A stretch of 64,000 nt of DNA from Adiantum capillus-veneris (lineage: Eukaryota; Streptophyta; Polypodiopsida; Polypodiales; Pteridaceae). Both the position numbers and the translations under genes were made by a program. Positions 23,253 to 33,480 of this stretch are shown here, piece by piece. Under the pieces are notes generated by a model. That model was not told the origin of the DNA and did not search any database. It saw only the letters and a program-made list of their open reading frames with translations. The first letter of the stretch is position 1, and each line of letters opens with the position of its first letter. The stretch covers positions 67,561,370 to 67,625,369 of the forward strand of contig CM043952.1 of assembly GCA_014529385.2 (NCBI GenBank). The letters run 5' to 3'.

Positions 23253-24921
23253 TCAGTTTTTGATTTTTTTAATATCTTTAGGCATGTCACCCCTATATCT
23301 AAAAAACTTTCTTCTTTTATAGCCCCCAAGAAGGTTGACATTTGTCTCCTCAGCTGTTGCTGCATAGCTAGAGTAGCAAAGAAAGTATCCTGCTCTTGAG
23401 GCATTAAATCCTGTAGCATATCCAAACATTCGAAGTGCTGCTGCTCTCTCAAGTAGCATGATCTTGTTTGCATTGATTTAAAGGAGAGTGTACCCTAAAA
23501 ACCATGACAATATCTTCAGTGCAAACATTGGCAACTCAGGATCTTCAGAATATTGCATGTGGAAAGCACAGAAGGTGGCACTATCCAATGTAGGCATGTA
23601 GTGCATGAGAGAGGAGGCATCCCTTCTTGAAGAGCCCTCTATTGCTTTCCCTCTCGAGCCTTTAGCTCTCCCAAGAAAATTGTCTTTGTCAAGGAGTTCA
23701 ATCTGCAAAACAAGACAATGAGTAATTAAAACTAACTTGAAAAAAAGGAAAGATTTCAGTAGGGAGATCACCTTTTGCAATTCATCTTCGGCAATGACTT
23801 TTTCTTGAAGGAGATTGCATGATCCAGTCATCTCTCTTATGTCAACTTCCTTTCCAAATTTTTTCAGCTTAAAGTCTCTGCCAAAAGATTGGATGCCAAG
23901 CTCAACAAGCCTCTTCTCAAAATCCTTATCTTTGAGGGAAGGTTTTTCCTCTTCCACTCTTCTCATGCATAGAGCAAGTGCATCAGGAGCAGGCAAAAAA
24001 TATTTATTGGATGTATGAAGATCAAGTGCCAAAAACTCCTCTTTTGACTCTTCTTCTGTGTCAATAAAATCTTTGGCCACCTCAAAAGCTTCAGAAATGG
24101 TTGCAATACAGTAGTCCTCCCTCATATTAAGCAGACATTGGATGTGATGGAGAGGGATATACTCTTTCCCATTGATAAAGAAGCAGGGAAGGTTTGGAAT
24201 AGTAAGGGAAGCTTCAGATACCTCTACCTCATCTGTTGGCTCATCAATGACAGTACTAGCTCTAAATTGAGCAACATCAAAATTTGCACTCTCCTGCTCC
24301 TCAACTGCAACATCAACTTCCTCCTCTTTTAGAATTTCACTTTTCTCAAGCTGCAAAACTGTGGAAACATTTTTATTTGTTGCCTCATCTGTATCTTTCA
24401 CTTCATCAGCTTTGCCTTGCATGCCAACTTTAAGGAACAAAAAGAAAAGAAAAGCAACTTCTTTTGGAACAAGGTTTTAAATGTAATTGACAAGAAATGG
24501 TAGGTGGACAAACAAAGGAAGTCTTCTTAGAAAATCTTCCAAACCTCCTTCTTACTTTGCTCTTCTCAATTGAGTTTGTAGTATATTCGGTTAGATGACA
24601 ATAAGCCTTCCCATCTAAAACCAAACACTTGCCTTCAACTGCCTCTTCAAACTCTTTGAATTCTTCTGCCAAGAAGTCTTTCAAATGATCTAACAAAGCT
24701 GCAAGATCAAACACAGGGTTGAATATTTCATATGCTTTGGTGTACACCTCCATGTCACCACCATCCATCACAGCCACCAATAGTTTCTCACTTGGACTCT
24801 CCTCCAAAATCTCCTCCCGGCCTTCAATGTGGTAGAGGAAAAGTCGACAGGTGAAGCTAGGTACAAGGTACGGAAATACGCCCAACGTTTGCAAATGTAC
24901 TAGTGCCAATGACAAACCCAA
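23253..24921 (-). pseudogene. unknown convergent partner of the candidate transposase
   Basis: Minus-strand gene made of an acidic N-terminal segment (24921-24500, with NPVFDLAALLDHLKDFLAEE) and a second segment (24440-23770) with PCFFINGKEYIPLHHIQCLL, LPAPDALALCMRRVE and ELGIQSFGRDFKLKKFG. A GT-AG intron follows at about 23772-23703, then IELLDKDNFLGRAKG and LPMFALKILSWFLGYTLL. The C-terminal block FGYATGF...RAGYF...YRGDMPKDIKK ends at 23253. That block is shared with the minus-strand remnant at 59962-60223 (FGYFPGYTGGRAAYYYAY, YKGDVPKNKIE), again convergent with the transposase candidate. Function unknown. Frameshifts occur near 24435 and 23470; the true start is unclear. Confidence 0.6.
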
Positions 24922-25203
24922 ACCACGCGATACGCGCTGGACCCAAGCTTTGGAACTTGCTCCCTACGCGTTGTGCAGACCAAAGCCACAGCAAAACAAA
25001 CAACAACCCCGAACCACGCGATACGCACTGGACCCAGGCTTTGGAAGTGCCTCCCCACGTGTCGTGCGGGACAAAGCCACACCAAAATGGTAAACAACCC
25101 CGAACCACGCGATACGCGCTGGACCCAGACTTTGGAACTGCTTCCCTGCGCATCGTGCGAGACAAAGCCACAACAAAGCAAACAAGAACCTCGAAAGACG
25201 TGA
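24921..25203. repeat. tandem array, 91-bp period
   Basis: AACCACGCGATACGC-type unit starts occur at 24921, 25012 and 25103, with a decayed fourth at about 25194. Each unit contains CTGGACCCAGGCTTTGGAA and GACAAAGCCACA. The array begins where the minus-strand partner gene starts, so it covers that gene's promoter. Confidence 0.88.
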
Positions 25204-25629
25204 TAGGGGAGGGACCACCGATGTGCAATCGCAACGGATGAGATCGTGCGGGACGAGAGGATTAGTACACAAAAATGGATAATATCTCGCATCGTATGCG
25301 ACAAGTGAACGTGCAACAATCTTAAAACTCGAGACCAAGCTTATATAAGATCCGAAATATGACCGTTAGTGACACGTGTCAACCATGCACACGTGCCACG
25401 TGGCCTTCGCACAACGGTCATTGTACGGACGGTCTTATGTATATAAAGCCTTGTCACGTGCTCATTTTGTGCTTTCTCCCATACTCGACATTCATGTCGT
25501 GTCGTCCTCAACTACCCGCACTTTTAGTCATTCGTCCACTAAGCCAAGCCAAGCTTCTTCTCAAACGACGCAACCCGGATGTGTTAGGCATGTGGGCGCA
25601 CCTTCTACTGCTTCCCATACTCTTAGCAT

Positions 25630-25952
25630 CCCATACGACGCGATAGGCGCAAATTGCAAAGTCTAGGTGAGCCTCTCATCGCGTCGTACGGGGGTTTCCG
25701 CTCGGCTAACTAAAAGTTTTCACAACTCGCATACGACGCTCTATACGATGTTCTAAGGTGTTTGTGTGTCCTCTATCGCATTGTGAAGGTCTTGTTTTTT
25801 GAAATACTCATGGCTTCCCATACGACGCGATAGGTGCATGTTGCAACGGTCAGGTGAGGCTCTCATCGCGTCGTGCGGGGGTTTCTGCTCGGCTTACTTA
25901 AAGTTTTCACAGCTCGCATACGACGTGATACGGTGATGTTCTAGGGTGTGGG
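25630..25952. repeat. tandem array, about 187-bp period, left part
   Basis: CCCATACGACGCGATAGG begins units at 25630 and 25817. Within each unit the inverted form CATCGCGTCGT follows about 40 bp later, so each unit can fold back on itself. The array continues at 27552 beyond the inserted LTR. Confidence 0.85.
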
Positions 25953-27546
25953 TGTCATAATAATCAATATCTAATTCTCCTAAATGATTTTCTCATATTA
26001 AACTGATCATTTAATGTGGGGAAGCCCAGGGGAGAAGAAGCTAGAATATTGGTTAAGCTAGCAGTCTGGCCACAGTAGGGATCCAAAGGAGGGAAAATAG
26101 GGATCCAAAGGGGGGGCCATCTGCAAAAGAGCCATGTGCAACAATGGGCTAAAAAGACCCTAAGGTTCAGCCCATTAAGACTTCCAAAATGTTAAGGTTC
26201 CAAAATTCAAAGGTTGTGTCCAAAAGGTCAACCCTAGGGAAAATTGGATGCTTAGTGTGTGTACAAAAGTATTCTTCAAAGTCTACAAAGGAGGGGGCGA
26301 GCCCATTTAGTAGGGGATGAGAGAGAAAGCCACACACACACACACACACACAGGCTCCCTTTACACAAAGGGAATTAGGGACACATGTCAGCTCCCTAGG
26401 CCAGATGCCCACAAGGGGTGCCCAATTCCTATTGGAAGACCCTTGAAGTGGACCAATGAGAATTAAGCTAGAGTAAATCTAGTTTAATTAATTTAAAAAT
26501 ATTTAATAAAAGAAACCAATGAGAATTAAGTCTCCTAGAAGACTATTGGGCAGTCTCCCAAGGGGTCCAATGAGCATTCAGGAGCTCAATGGCTTGCCTG
26601 ATTCCTATTGGCCAGGAGGCAAAGGGGTCCAATGAGAGTTTAGTTTAATTATTTAATTACCTAAAGCTCTCACAAAAGGGGAAAGGGGGACACATGTCAG
26701 AAGGCTATCACTTATGCTGCTTAACACCCATTGGTTTGACTTGGGGAGGTCCAATGAGGCAAAAGCCAGACCAATTTAGCAGGAAGGGCTCGCCCAAGAG
26801 AGAGGGGGAGCTGATTTTTGCTTGGTATTGACACACACACACTCACACTTGACCATGTGTGAAGAAAGAATACTCTATCTCCTTCCAAGCTTTAATGGAG
26901 AGCTCATCACCTACTCCAAGCTTGTGAGATAGAAGCCTACATCAACACTCTCTTGGCATGTGGATGCAAATCCAACCAAGAGCCAAGCTTCAATGCATGC
27001 TCATCTTCTCTACCAAGCTAATTACTAAGCTAAGCTATGCTAATATGAGTGATTATGTGAGGAGATGTACATCTTTCTCGTAAGATACTCCTTCTTCCTC
27101 TCAATCTACTCTCATACCCTGCTAGCTCTCACCATCTTCGAAGGTGTGTGAGGTCTTGGGTCTGAGAACGGGGATAATTCAAGTTGTGTTTGATTAAGTG
27201 TTTTGCTTAGTGCATGAAGCTTCCATCTTCATTGCACTAGCTAGTCTTGAAGGAACACAAAGAATTGTATTGTACAATGTCTCTCTTGATGGGAGAAACC
27301 ATAATACAAAGCCTTTTGGAGGGGGGACCGGCTCCATGAAAATCCGGTCCTCAACTGTTGTCAATAGCTTAATTTCTCTCTCTTTTGAAAGTATTGTTGA
27401 TGCTATCTAACAGGTGTTATGCTTTTTGTTGCTCTCTCCACCCAAGCACTCTTGTAATTCTCATTAGGAATCTATTCTAATGAAATGCCCACTATGTTCA
27501 TGCTAATTTCCGCTACACATAAGTTATTATGCCATTAAATGTTACA
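25953..27546 (+). repeat. solo LTR of a gypsy element
   Basis: Begins TGTCATAATAATC and ends TGTTACA. The 5-bp duplication GTGGG flanks it at 25948-25952 and 27547-27551. The start resembles LTRs of the element at 44460-53305 in reverse (shared AAATGATTTTCTCATATTAA segment). No internal coding sequence is present, so it results from LTR-LTR recombination. It splits the tandem array of the large transposon and is therefore younger than it. A (CA)n tract lies at about 26332-26352. Confidence 0.9.
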
Positions 27547-27763
27547 GTGGGTGTGCCCTCTATCGCGTCGTACAGGGCGTTTTGTGAGATTTTCTTTGGA
27601 GGTTCCGGCGCTCACATACGACGCGATATGGACGTATTCCAGAGCCTGGGTCACCTTCTATCGCATCGTGTTGTTGTCACCCTTCTCTTCACACACGGCA
27701 CGATAGAAACATCTTGAAGGTTGTGGCTGTCGCGTCTGTCGCGTGGTGTGTTCTTTTACCCAA
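27547..27763. repeat. tandem array, right part, upstream of the H3-like gene
   Basis: Continues the array interrupted by the solo LTR: TCTATCGCGTCGTACAGG, CACATACGACGCGATATGG and CTATCGCATCGTG follow each other up to the ATG at 27764. As in the half copy, the repeats sit directly in front of the H3-like gene. Confidence 0.8.
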
Positions 27764-30001
27764 ATGGCGAGGACTAAGCAAACTGCAAGGAAGGTCTACC
27801 AAGCCCCAACTGATCCAGAAATAGATGATGCTGAGAAAGATGCAGAGAAAGCACCCCCTCCACTACCTCGTCAGAGGCCCAATGCCAGAAAAAGATTGAA
27901 TTATCAGGTGAAATCCCTAAGAGAAATAAGAAAAGCACAAAAGTCTACTTGTCTACTGATTCCAAAGCTCTCTTTCATGAGAGTTGTCAAGGAGATATCT
28001 GATAGACTTGTAAGCATGATGAATATATAAACTTTTGTCTCAGTAAGGTGGCAATCTCAAGCTATGATGTGCCTTCAGGAAGCTGCTGAGGATTTTCTCA
28101 TAGACTTTATGAATGATAGCTACATTGCAGCTGCATTTGCTCACAGGGTCACACTTATGAGCAAAGATTTTGTGCTTGTGTCAAGGCTAAGGTACAAGTT
28201 TGATAAGGCTCTTGAGCTCATTCCTAGTGAGGATCTTAGAGCCTTTCAAATTTTAAACATCCCTCCTTCCAAGCAGCAGAAAGATTCTGGGGTTGTCATT
28301 GAGGATGTTACACATGAGTACGAGACAAGATAGTCCCAGGATATCAAAGCAGGAAAGGAAGTTGAGAGGGAGCAAGACATGATATCAGAGGATGCTATCC
28401 TTAAAGAGCAAGCTGAAATTTTAAGAGCATCCAACTCTCTTCTTTATGAAAAAGTCACAGGCCAAATGGTGGTGGATGTCTCCTTGTTTAGAGATACTGA
28501 GGCATATATGGACATATTCCCTCAAGACACAAGTATGCTTGTAAATCCCAACATTGAGCTTGGTGACACTGTGCTCTATATCTGTCTCAGGTATGTGTTG
28601 CTTTGCTAATTATTAGTGCATGTGCAAGGCAAACAGGCACAAGGGGCTCATTGGGGCTCGTGTTTCCTTTTCCAGGTGTCTTATGAGGGATCTTCCAGAG
28701 GCTCTAGCTATGCAAATTGCCATACTTGACCCTCTAGTGACACAGTGCATTTTTAACAAGCAAGGAACCCTTTCAAGTTTTTTTGATGATTTTAACATGC
28801 TAACCTGCAATTACATATTATACCCCTATGTTGAAGGGTAATTCTTAACTCCTTACATGTTATTTTTAACATTTTGTGGTATTCTTAGCTAATTGTTTTT
28901 TATTTTGTAGAGGACATTGGAGTCTTATTATCTTCAATCTTTTGGAGAGATATTATATTTATGAATTCATTGTCAAGCATCCATGGGAAAAGTAAACTGT
29001 AAGTATGAAGCATAATCTATGCTTGATGATGGCCCATTGTTTTCTATTAGTAGATTTTTGATTCAATGTCTTCTTGCAGTGCTGCCAAACTTATTGTTGG
29101 TCACCTGAGTACCACAAATAAGGATTACAATATAGAAGCTTTCAAGTACTACAATCAAAAAGTGCCTTTACAGACAGCTCAACATCTTGTGGATGGAGGG
29201 TGCTTGCAAATGCATGGAGATATCTTGAGTCAAGGGGCCGGATGACTACACTCACTGTAAGTGTGGTTCATGTATTTATTTTGATGTTTTATGTATGTAT
29301 GTTCTCATGTCCTTTAGTTCCTTTTTCTATTTTTTTCAGCTGCATGACTATCCAGAGTCTTGGGTCACGTGGGTGAGAGAGAAGGCTGTTTCTATGGTTT
29401 TGGAAAGATCAATAAATCCAAATGATCCAGATTCTCCTTTGCCACCAAAGGTTTGGATGCAAAGAAAATGGATCAAAAGAGGAAAAGTCCTGCAAAGAAG
29501 ATCCATACAAAGAAAAAGGATCACAAGAAGAGTCCTGCCAAGGGGAAGAGTCCCACGAAGAAGAAGATCCCTGCCAAGGGGAAGAGTCCTACCAAAAAGA
29601 AGATCCTTGCCAAGGGGAAGAGTCCCACTAAGAGCCCTGCAAAAAAAAGAGCAGATACAAAGGGCCATCCATTCCACTCACCATTGAAATTCAAGGTTCA
29701 AAAGCGTTGTACACTTAAGAACAATAAGGGGGAGGCACCTAGCTCACCTTTCAAGCTACCATTCATGTTGCCAAAGAAAGCTGCCAAATCACCCAAGCCA
29801 GCCAGTCCTAAGGAGACCAAAGCACCAACCCCTGCCAAGTCACTCGTGCCAAGCCCTAAGGGGTCCAAAGCACCAACCCCTGCCAAGTCACCACCACCAT
29901 CCACTCCTGAACTTTCACCTCCTTCTGAACACAAAAGGAAAAGGGTCTCTGAGGATGCAGAATCCTCTCAGGCAAAAAGAAAAGTGGAATTTCATGATTG
30001 A
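27764..30001 (+). pseudogene. histone H3-like / Ulp1 (C48)-like protease / SPKK-tail fusion
   Basis: Starts MARTKQTARK, identical to the first ten residues of histone H3 including K4 and K9. The H3 fold follows: LREIRKAQKSTCLLIPKL, then RWQSQAMMCLQEAAEDFLI and AHRVTLMSKDFVL. Exons inferred from GT-AG sites with matching phases: 27764-28590, 28676-28837, 28911-28998, 29080-29256 and 29340-30001. The middle exons carry ILDPLVTQC and GHWSLIIFNL, with the catalytic-type His codon at 28915. They also hold the decayed cysteine motif at 29175-29200, where one deleted base separates the frame from the intact QTDSTSCGW of the half copy. The last exon encodes about 180 residues rich in KSPAKGKSPTKK repeats, like an H1 tail. 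Lesions: TAA 28028-28030, TAG 28331-28333, a two-base loss near 28950, one-base losses near 29177 and 29450. Expected action: nuclear, on chromatin and SUMO conjugates (inference). Confidence 0.88.
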
Positions 30002-30213
30002 ATAGTCCACAAAAGCTATGTACACTTTTGTTCATTTTGTCCATATGAACATATATATATACCCTTTGGTGATTCATAATTTTGTACTTCAAATACTTAA
30101 TACCAACCGTCGATTCTTAAATGTGTATCATGATGTCATGTAAGTTTAAAAGAACATAAGTAGAGAAAAGATAAATATATTTGCAAAATGATTACAATAT
30201 TGAACTTGTTTTT

Positions 30214-31468
30214 TCAAGTCCTTGCAGGTGGCTTAAATACAACTCTTTTTGGGGGAAGGCATGTGATGCAAGAGGTTGACTTCTCCATCCTTGTGCTCAC
30301 CACAATTTCATCCACTTTGAATCTATACTCGGGAGATGTTTCATCAAGAAACTCAAGAGATTCTCTAACATCATTTAGTCTCCAATTTGTTGTTACTATC
30401 AGTCTTCTATACTCGGTGTGTGGATGGACTATGACCTTCAGTTCAAACTCTGGACAATTTTCCTCAGAGTTGAGAGGAACCCAGCTACCTAATTTGCTTC
30501 TCCATCTCCTATAGTCGTAGCCCAGAACTAATGATTGACGACATAGTTGATATGAGATAGACATAGAATTTTGGCTTACTCTACAACTAATATTGTGACC
30601 AATATGGAAAGTTTCTTTTGTGCTCCATCCGTCTCCAAGAACATTATCAAGTTCAGTCATAGAAAGTCTTCTATTAAGCCACATCGTCTTTGTCCTTTGC
30701 AAATCCATTGTTTTGAAACATGCCACAAAGACATGTAGGCAAGAACCATTGAACTTTAATCCTTCTTGATATCTTGCCCGGAGACATAGCTTTAAGGATG
30801 TCTTCTTTGATCTTGGATTTGAAGCTTGATATAGTACATGCATCAGGAGCTTCCCAGTCAAGTGAACTTATGGTGGGAACGGGTAACTGATGTAGTTCTC
30901 CATATGCACCTTCTCGTGATGGAACTTTGTATTTTGCAAAATAGACAAAGAAATCCATTGTTTTGTAAAAGGAAGGTGGCTTGTCAGCATACATAGCATC
31001 TGCAATCCCTTTATGCATTGCTTTGAACGTCCCACTTAGACTCTCCACAGGCTGTCATTCCACAGCTGTTGAAGGAAATATATATGGAATGGAATCAAAA
31101 AATGAGAAAAACAATGGGATAATGAAAAAAATTCATTGTATCAAATAGTTTTTTTTGTCCTTACAGTAAGAATGCAGTGTGGGATGTTCTTCCAAGTCTA
31201 ACACCATATCCTTGGCCATGTACACATGTTGAACCTTAGCTAGCCAGCCATTGTCGGTCACTTTGAAAGCAAGAACACGACCTTTCCAATGGTTTTTTAC
31301 TTTATCGCGTTTAGTTCACTTCACTCTGTGTACACCTTTGCATGAAGGAAGCATTGTTACCCAGTCATTCACACGAAAAGATATGGACTTCCAAAGACCA
31401 TCCTCTCTAACGTTATGAAAGTCACAAGAAGTTATGCTATGTGAAGGGCGACGTGAAAAAGACGCCAT
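30214..31468 (-). pseudogene. unknown partner gene of the H3-like/Ulp1 gene
   Basis: ATG at 31468-31466 (MASFSRRPSHSITSCDF). The first exon ends at a GTAAGG donor at about 31166; the second starts after CAACAG at about 31065. Motifs: KNHWKGRVLAFKVTDNGW, VYMAKDMVLDLEEH, SREGAYGELHQLPVP, WLNRRLSMTELDNVLG, ISYQLCRQSLVLGYDYRRW and CPEFELKVIVHPHTEYRR, ending PPART at 30214. A TAG or TGA occurs near each side of the intron and a frameshift near 30760. The first exon loosely resembles a BAH domain; low certainty. Convergent with the H3-like gene (212-bp gap), the same arrangement as in the half copy, which shows the two genes belong together. Confidence 0.7.
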
Positions 31469-31870
31469 GGAAACTCAGAGATTAGAGAAGAAAGAAAGTA
31501 TAGACGGAAAGACTTAAAACCTCTCACAAACTAGAGAGCGAGAAAGGTATACGTTTGAAAAAAGTAGGTGATTTGTCATTAATGCTCTTGTTTTGAGAGC
31601 CTTCTGACATAGATTTCGTATCTTTTGACAACGCTTTTGTGAAATATAAAATAGAATAAAAGACGAGACTTCATTGCTTTGAGCCGCAAATTTAATGAGC
31701 TCTTGCCAAAAGCACCCAAATATAGCAGTTTCAGCCTTGTGATCAAGACATTTAGCGGTTCTTCGTCAAAATAGCACCACCAAAACTCACAATAGAGGAG
31801 ACAAGAGTGCCATACTTTTGTATACGTGTCAAATAACTATTGGACTATTCCTTAATCCTTAGATTAACAA

Positions 31871-31903
31871 ACAGTCCTTTTTGAGTCGTTTTTGGCCCTA
31901 ATG
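31871..31903 (-). repeat. right terminal inverted repeat
   Basis: Reverse complement of 20387-20419 with a single difference. Gypsy coding resumes 3 bp beyond it. Confidence 0.9.
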
Positions 31904-31990
31904 CTACCCGCATAGGAAACCAGTACAAAAGATATTTGGTAAAATACAAAAACCACTTGGAGGCAAAGGAGCTTTTATTTGTATGAAAGG
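31904..31990 (+). pseudogene. Ty3/gypsy integrase C-terminus, continuation of 19404-20386
   Basis: Codons from 31906 read TRIGNQYKRYLVKYKNHLEA, which matches the chromo-like C-terminus RHGKIIRRYLIKFKNYPFED of the gypsy element at 46478-47380. This is the expected next segment after EEILSQN at 20375. Confidence 0.75.
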
Positions 31991-33335
31991 GCTTACTAGA
32001 CTCCTAGTATTAGAAAGTTTTTGATGATGTTGAACAAACAACTATGCCTTCGCCTTATTATAGTCTGTACCATTTTGAAAGTTACTGATGTGCTCTACGA
32101 GTCCGTAGAAGAGCAAGGAAGGACTATGAAAATCAAAGCAAGCAACTATGCCCATATGGTTGACCAGACTAGGGAGATAAGAAGAAGGATCATCACAAGG
32201 ATCCAAGAATGTCAAGCCTATTTGGACAATGTTCCTGGCGAGATTGACTCTCTTCCTTGCGGATAAAGACTTCTTACTGCTGGGACCTGTTTGCTCCCCT
32301 ACAGGAGGTTTTGTATAAAAGTTCGACGTATTGAGCACTGTGGATGCTTATCTTCGAAGGCTAAAATATATCTACTCTCCTTTGTAAAATTTTGAAATTT
32401 TGTGTAGCTATGATCAACCAACCCATTGCTTGTGTTTCCCATATGTATATTTTGATTCTTTTATAATACAAATCTCCCATGCTTTTATGGAATTTTTTTG
32501 TTGTTTTTGGGCCATTATCAACTTTGTAATGAGGTTCTAATCGACAAGATTTATCGAACAATCCACGATTGGTTGCAAGGGGGCAAAGCTTTACTAAGGC
32601 CTTATGTGGGCCAAAGTTGCCAAACAACGAACATACTCACCAAGTTGAGGTAAAGGGAGTGTATATGGACAATTGGAAGCTGGCAATCAATAATTAAAAG
32701 GAAAGGGTGTGGGGTGCCAAGGGTACTTTTAATGATGAGGTGAGAGACAGTGAGGAGGAAAATTGCAATTGGGCAAGGATACCTTTTGTATGAAATAATA
32801 AAGAAAGGAAGCTCTTACACTCGTACATAGGATGGAGCTACCAACCACATGACCAAGAGTTAACACAGGCATAGACAAAGGCCAAGGGAAAGCATTATTA
32901 CAAAGATTCCATTCTTACATATTTCACAAGGTTTGAAATTTGAAAGATCCTCTTCTTGGTACATAAGTATCAAAGTAAAATGGTTTTGAATCTTGCTAGA
33001 TTTCATTTTACTAAATACTTTAAAGTTTTATATTGGAAGAATTCCTTGAGCAACAATAGTTACAGTGGAGTTTTGAACCTTTAGAATAAAGCTTTCCATT
33101 TTGCTAGATTCCATTTTACTAGAATTCCTTGAGCAACAATTGGATATCCAGTTATTGACTAATCACTCATTATTTTTAAATTCCCATTTTTAGAGAAAGT
33201 TCGCGATAGTGTTGCCTTGAACAAGAAACTGTTAACCGATTTTCTCAAAGAAAGGAGATACAATACATTTTTACTGCCTAAATACCAAAATCTCTAAAAA
33301 CACAAAAATAGGTAAAATTTGGCACCTATTTGTCA
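31991..33335. other. no gene identified
   Basis: One 81-codon frame (32021-32266) has helix-like composition but no recognised domain. A short duplicated segment (GAATTCCTTGAGCAACAAT) occurs near 33036 and 33120. Probably the decayed end of the gypsy element plus intergenic DNA. Confidence 0.4.
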
Positions 33336-33480
33336 AAGGGGTGTTGGCCTAATTGTTAAGGTGGGGGGGCTTTAAGCGCCAACTATGGTTCAACCCTTGA
33401 GACATGTGGTTGTGGGTGAGTGGGCGCAATCCCATAAAACTAGTCGAAACGAAGCTTCGAACGGATTCAGTAAATTTTAA
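33336..33480 (+). mobile_element. tRNA-derived SINE candidate
   Basis: An A-box-like TGGCCTAATTGTTAAGGT (33345-33362) and a B-box GGTTCAACCC (33387-33396) are spaced as in a tRNA gene. They are followed by an unrelated tail (TGTGGGTGAGTGGGCGCAAT). It cannot fold as a complete tRNA, so a SINE head is the better reading. The 3' end is uncertain. Confidence 0.5.

Larger units (their letters stand above)
20387..31903. mobile_element. 11.5-kb TIR transposon with four genes, including a histone H3-like/protease fusion
   Basis: Bounded by 33-bp inverted repeats (20387-20419 and 31871-31903) differing at one base. Gypsy integrase coding stops just before the left repeat and continues just after the right one, which shows the element as a discrete insertion. 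Contents in order: candidate transposase (+), unknown convergent partner (-), tandem arrays, H3-like/Ulp1 gene (+), unknown convergent partner (-). A solo LTR (25953-27546) was inserted later; without it the element is about 9.9 kb. I see no clear target-site duplication. I do not recognise the superfamily. Confidence 0.8.

Noticed and set aside
24857-25338. Several overlapping frames of 95-139 codons
   Set aside because: They arise from the 91-bp tandem array (not a multiple of three) and show no coding character.
28010-28043. A 34-bp intron inside the H3 fold (GTAAGC...CAG)
   Set aside because: Too short for a plant intron, and the frame continues in register on both sides; better read as coding sequence with one TAA stop.
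33336-33410. A functional tRNA gene
   Set aside because: A- and B-box-like motifs are present but no acceptor-stem pairing or complete cloverleaf could be drawn.
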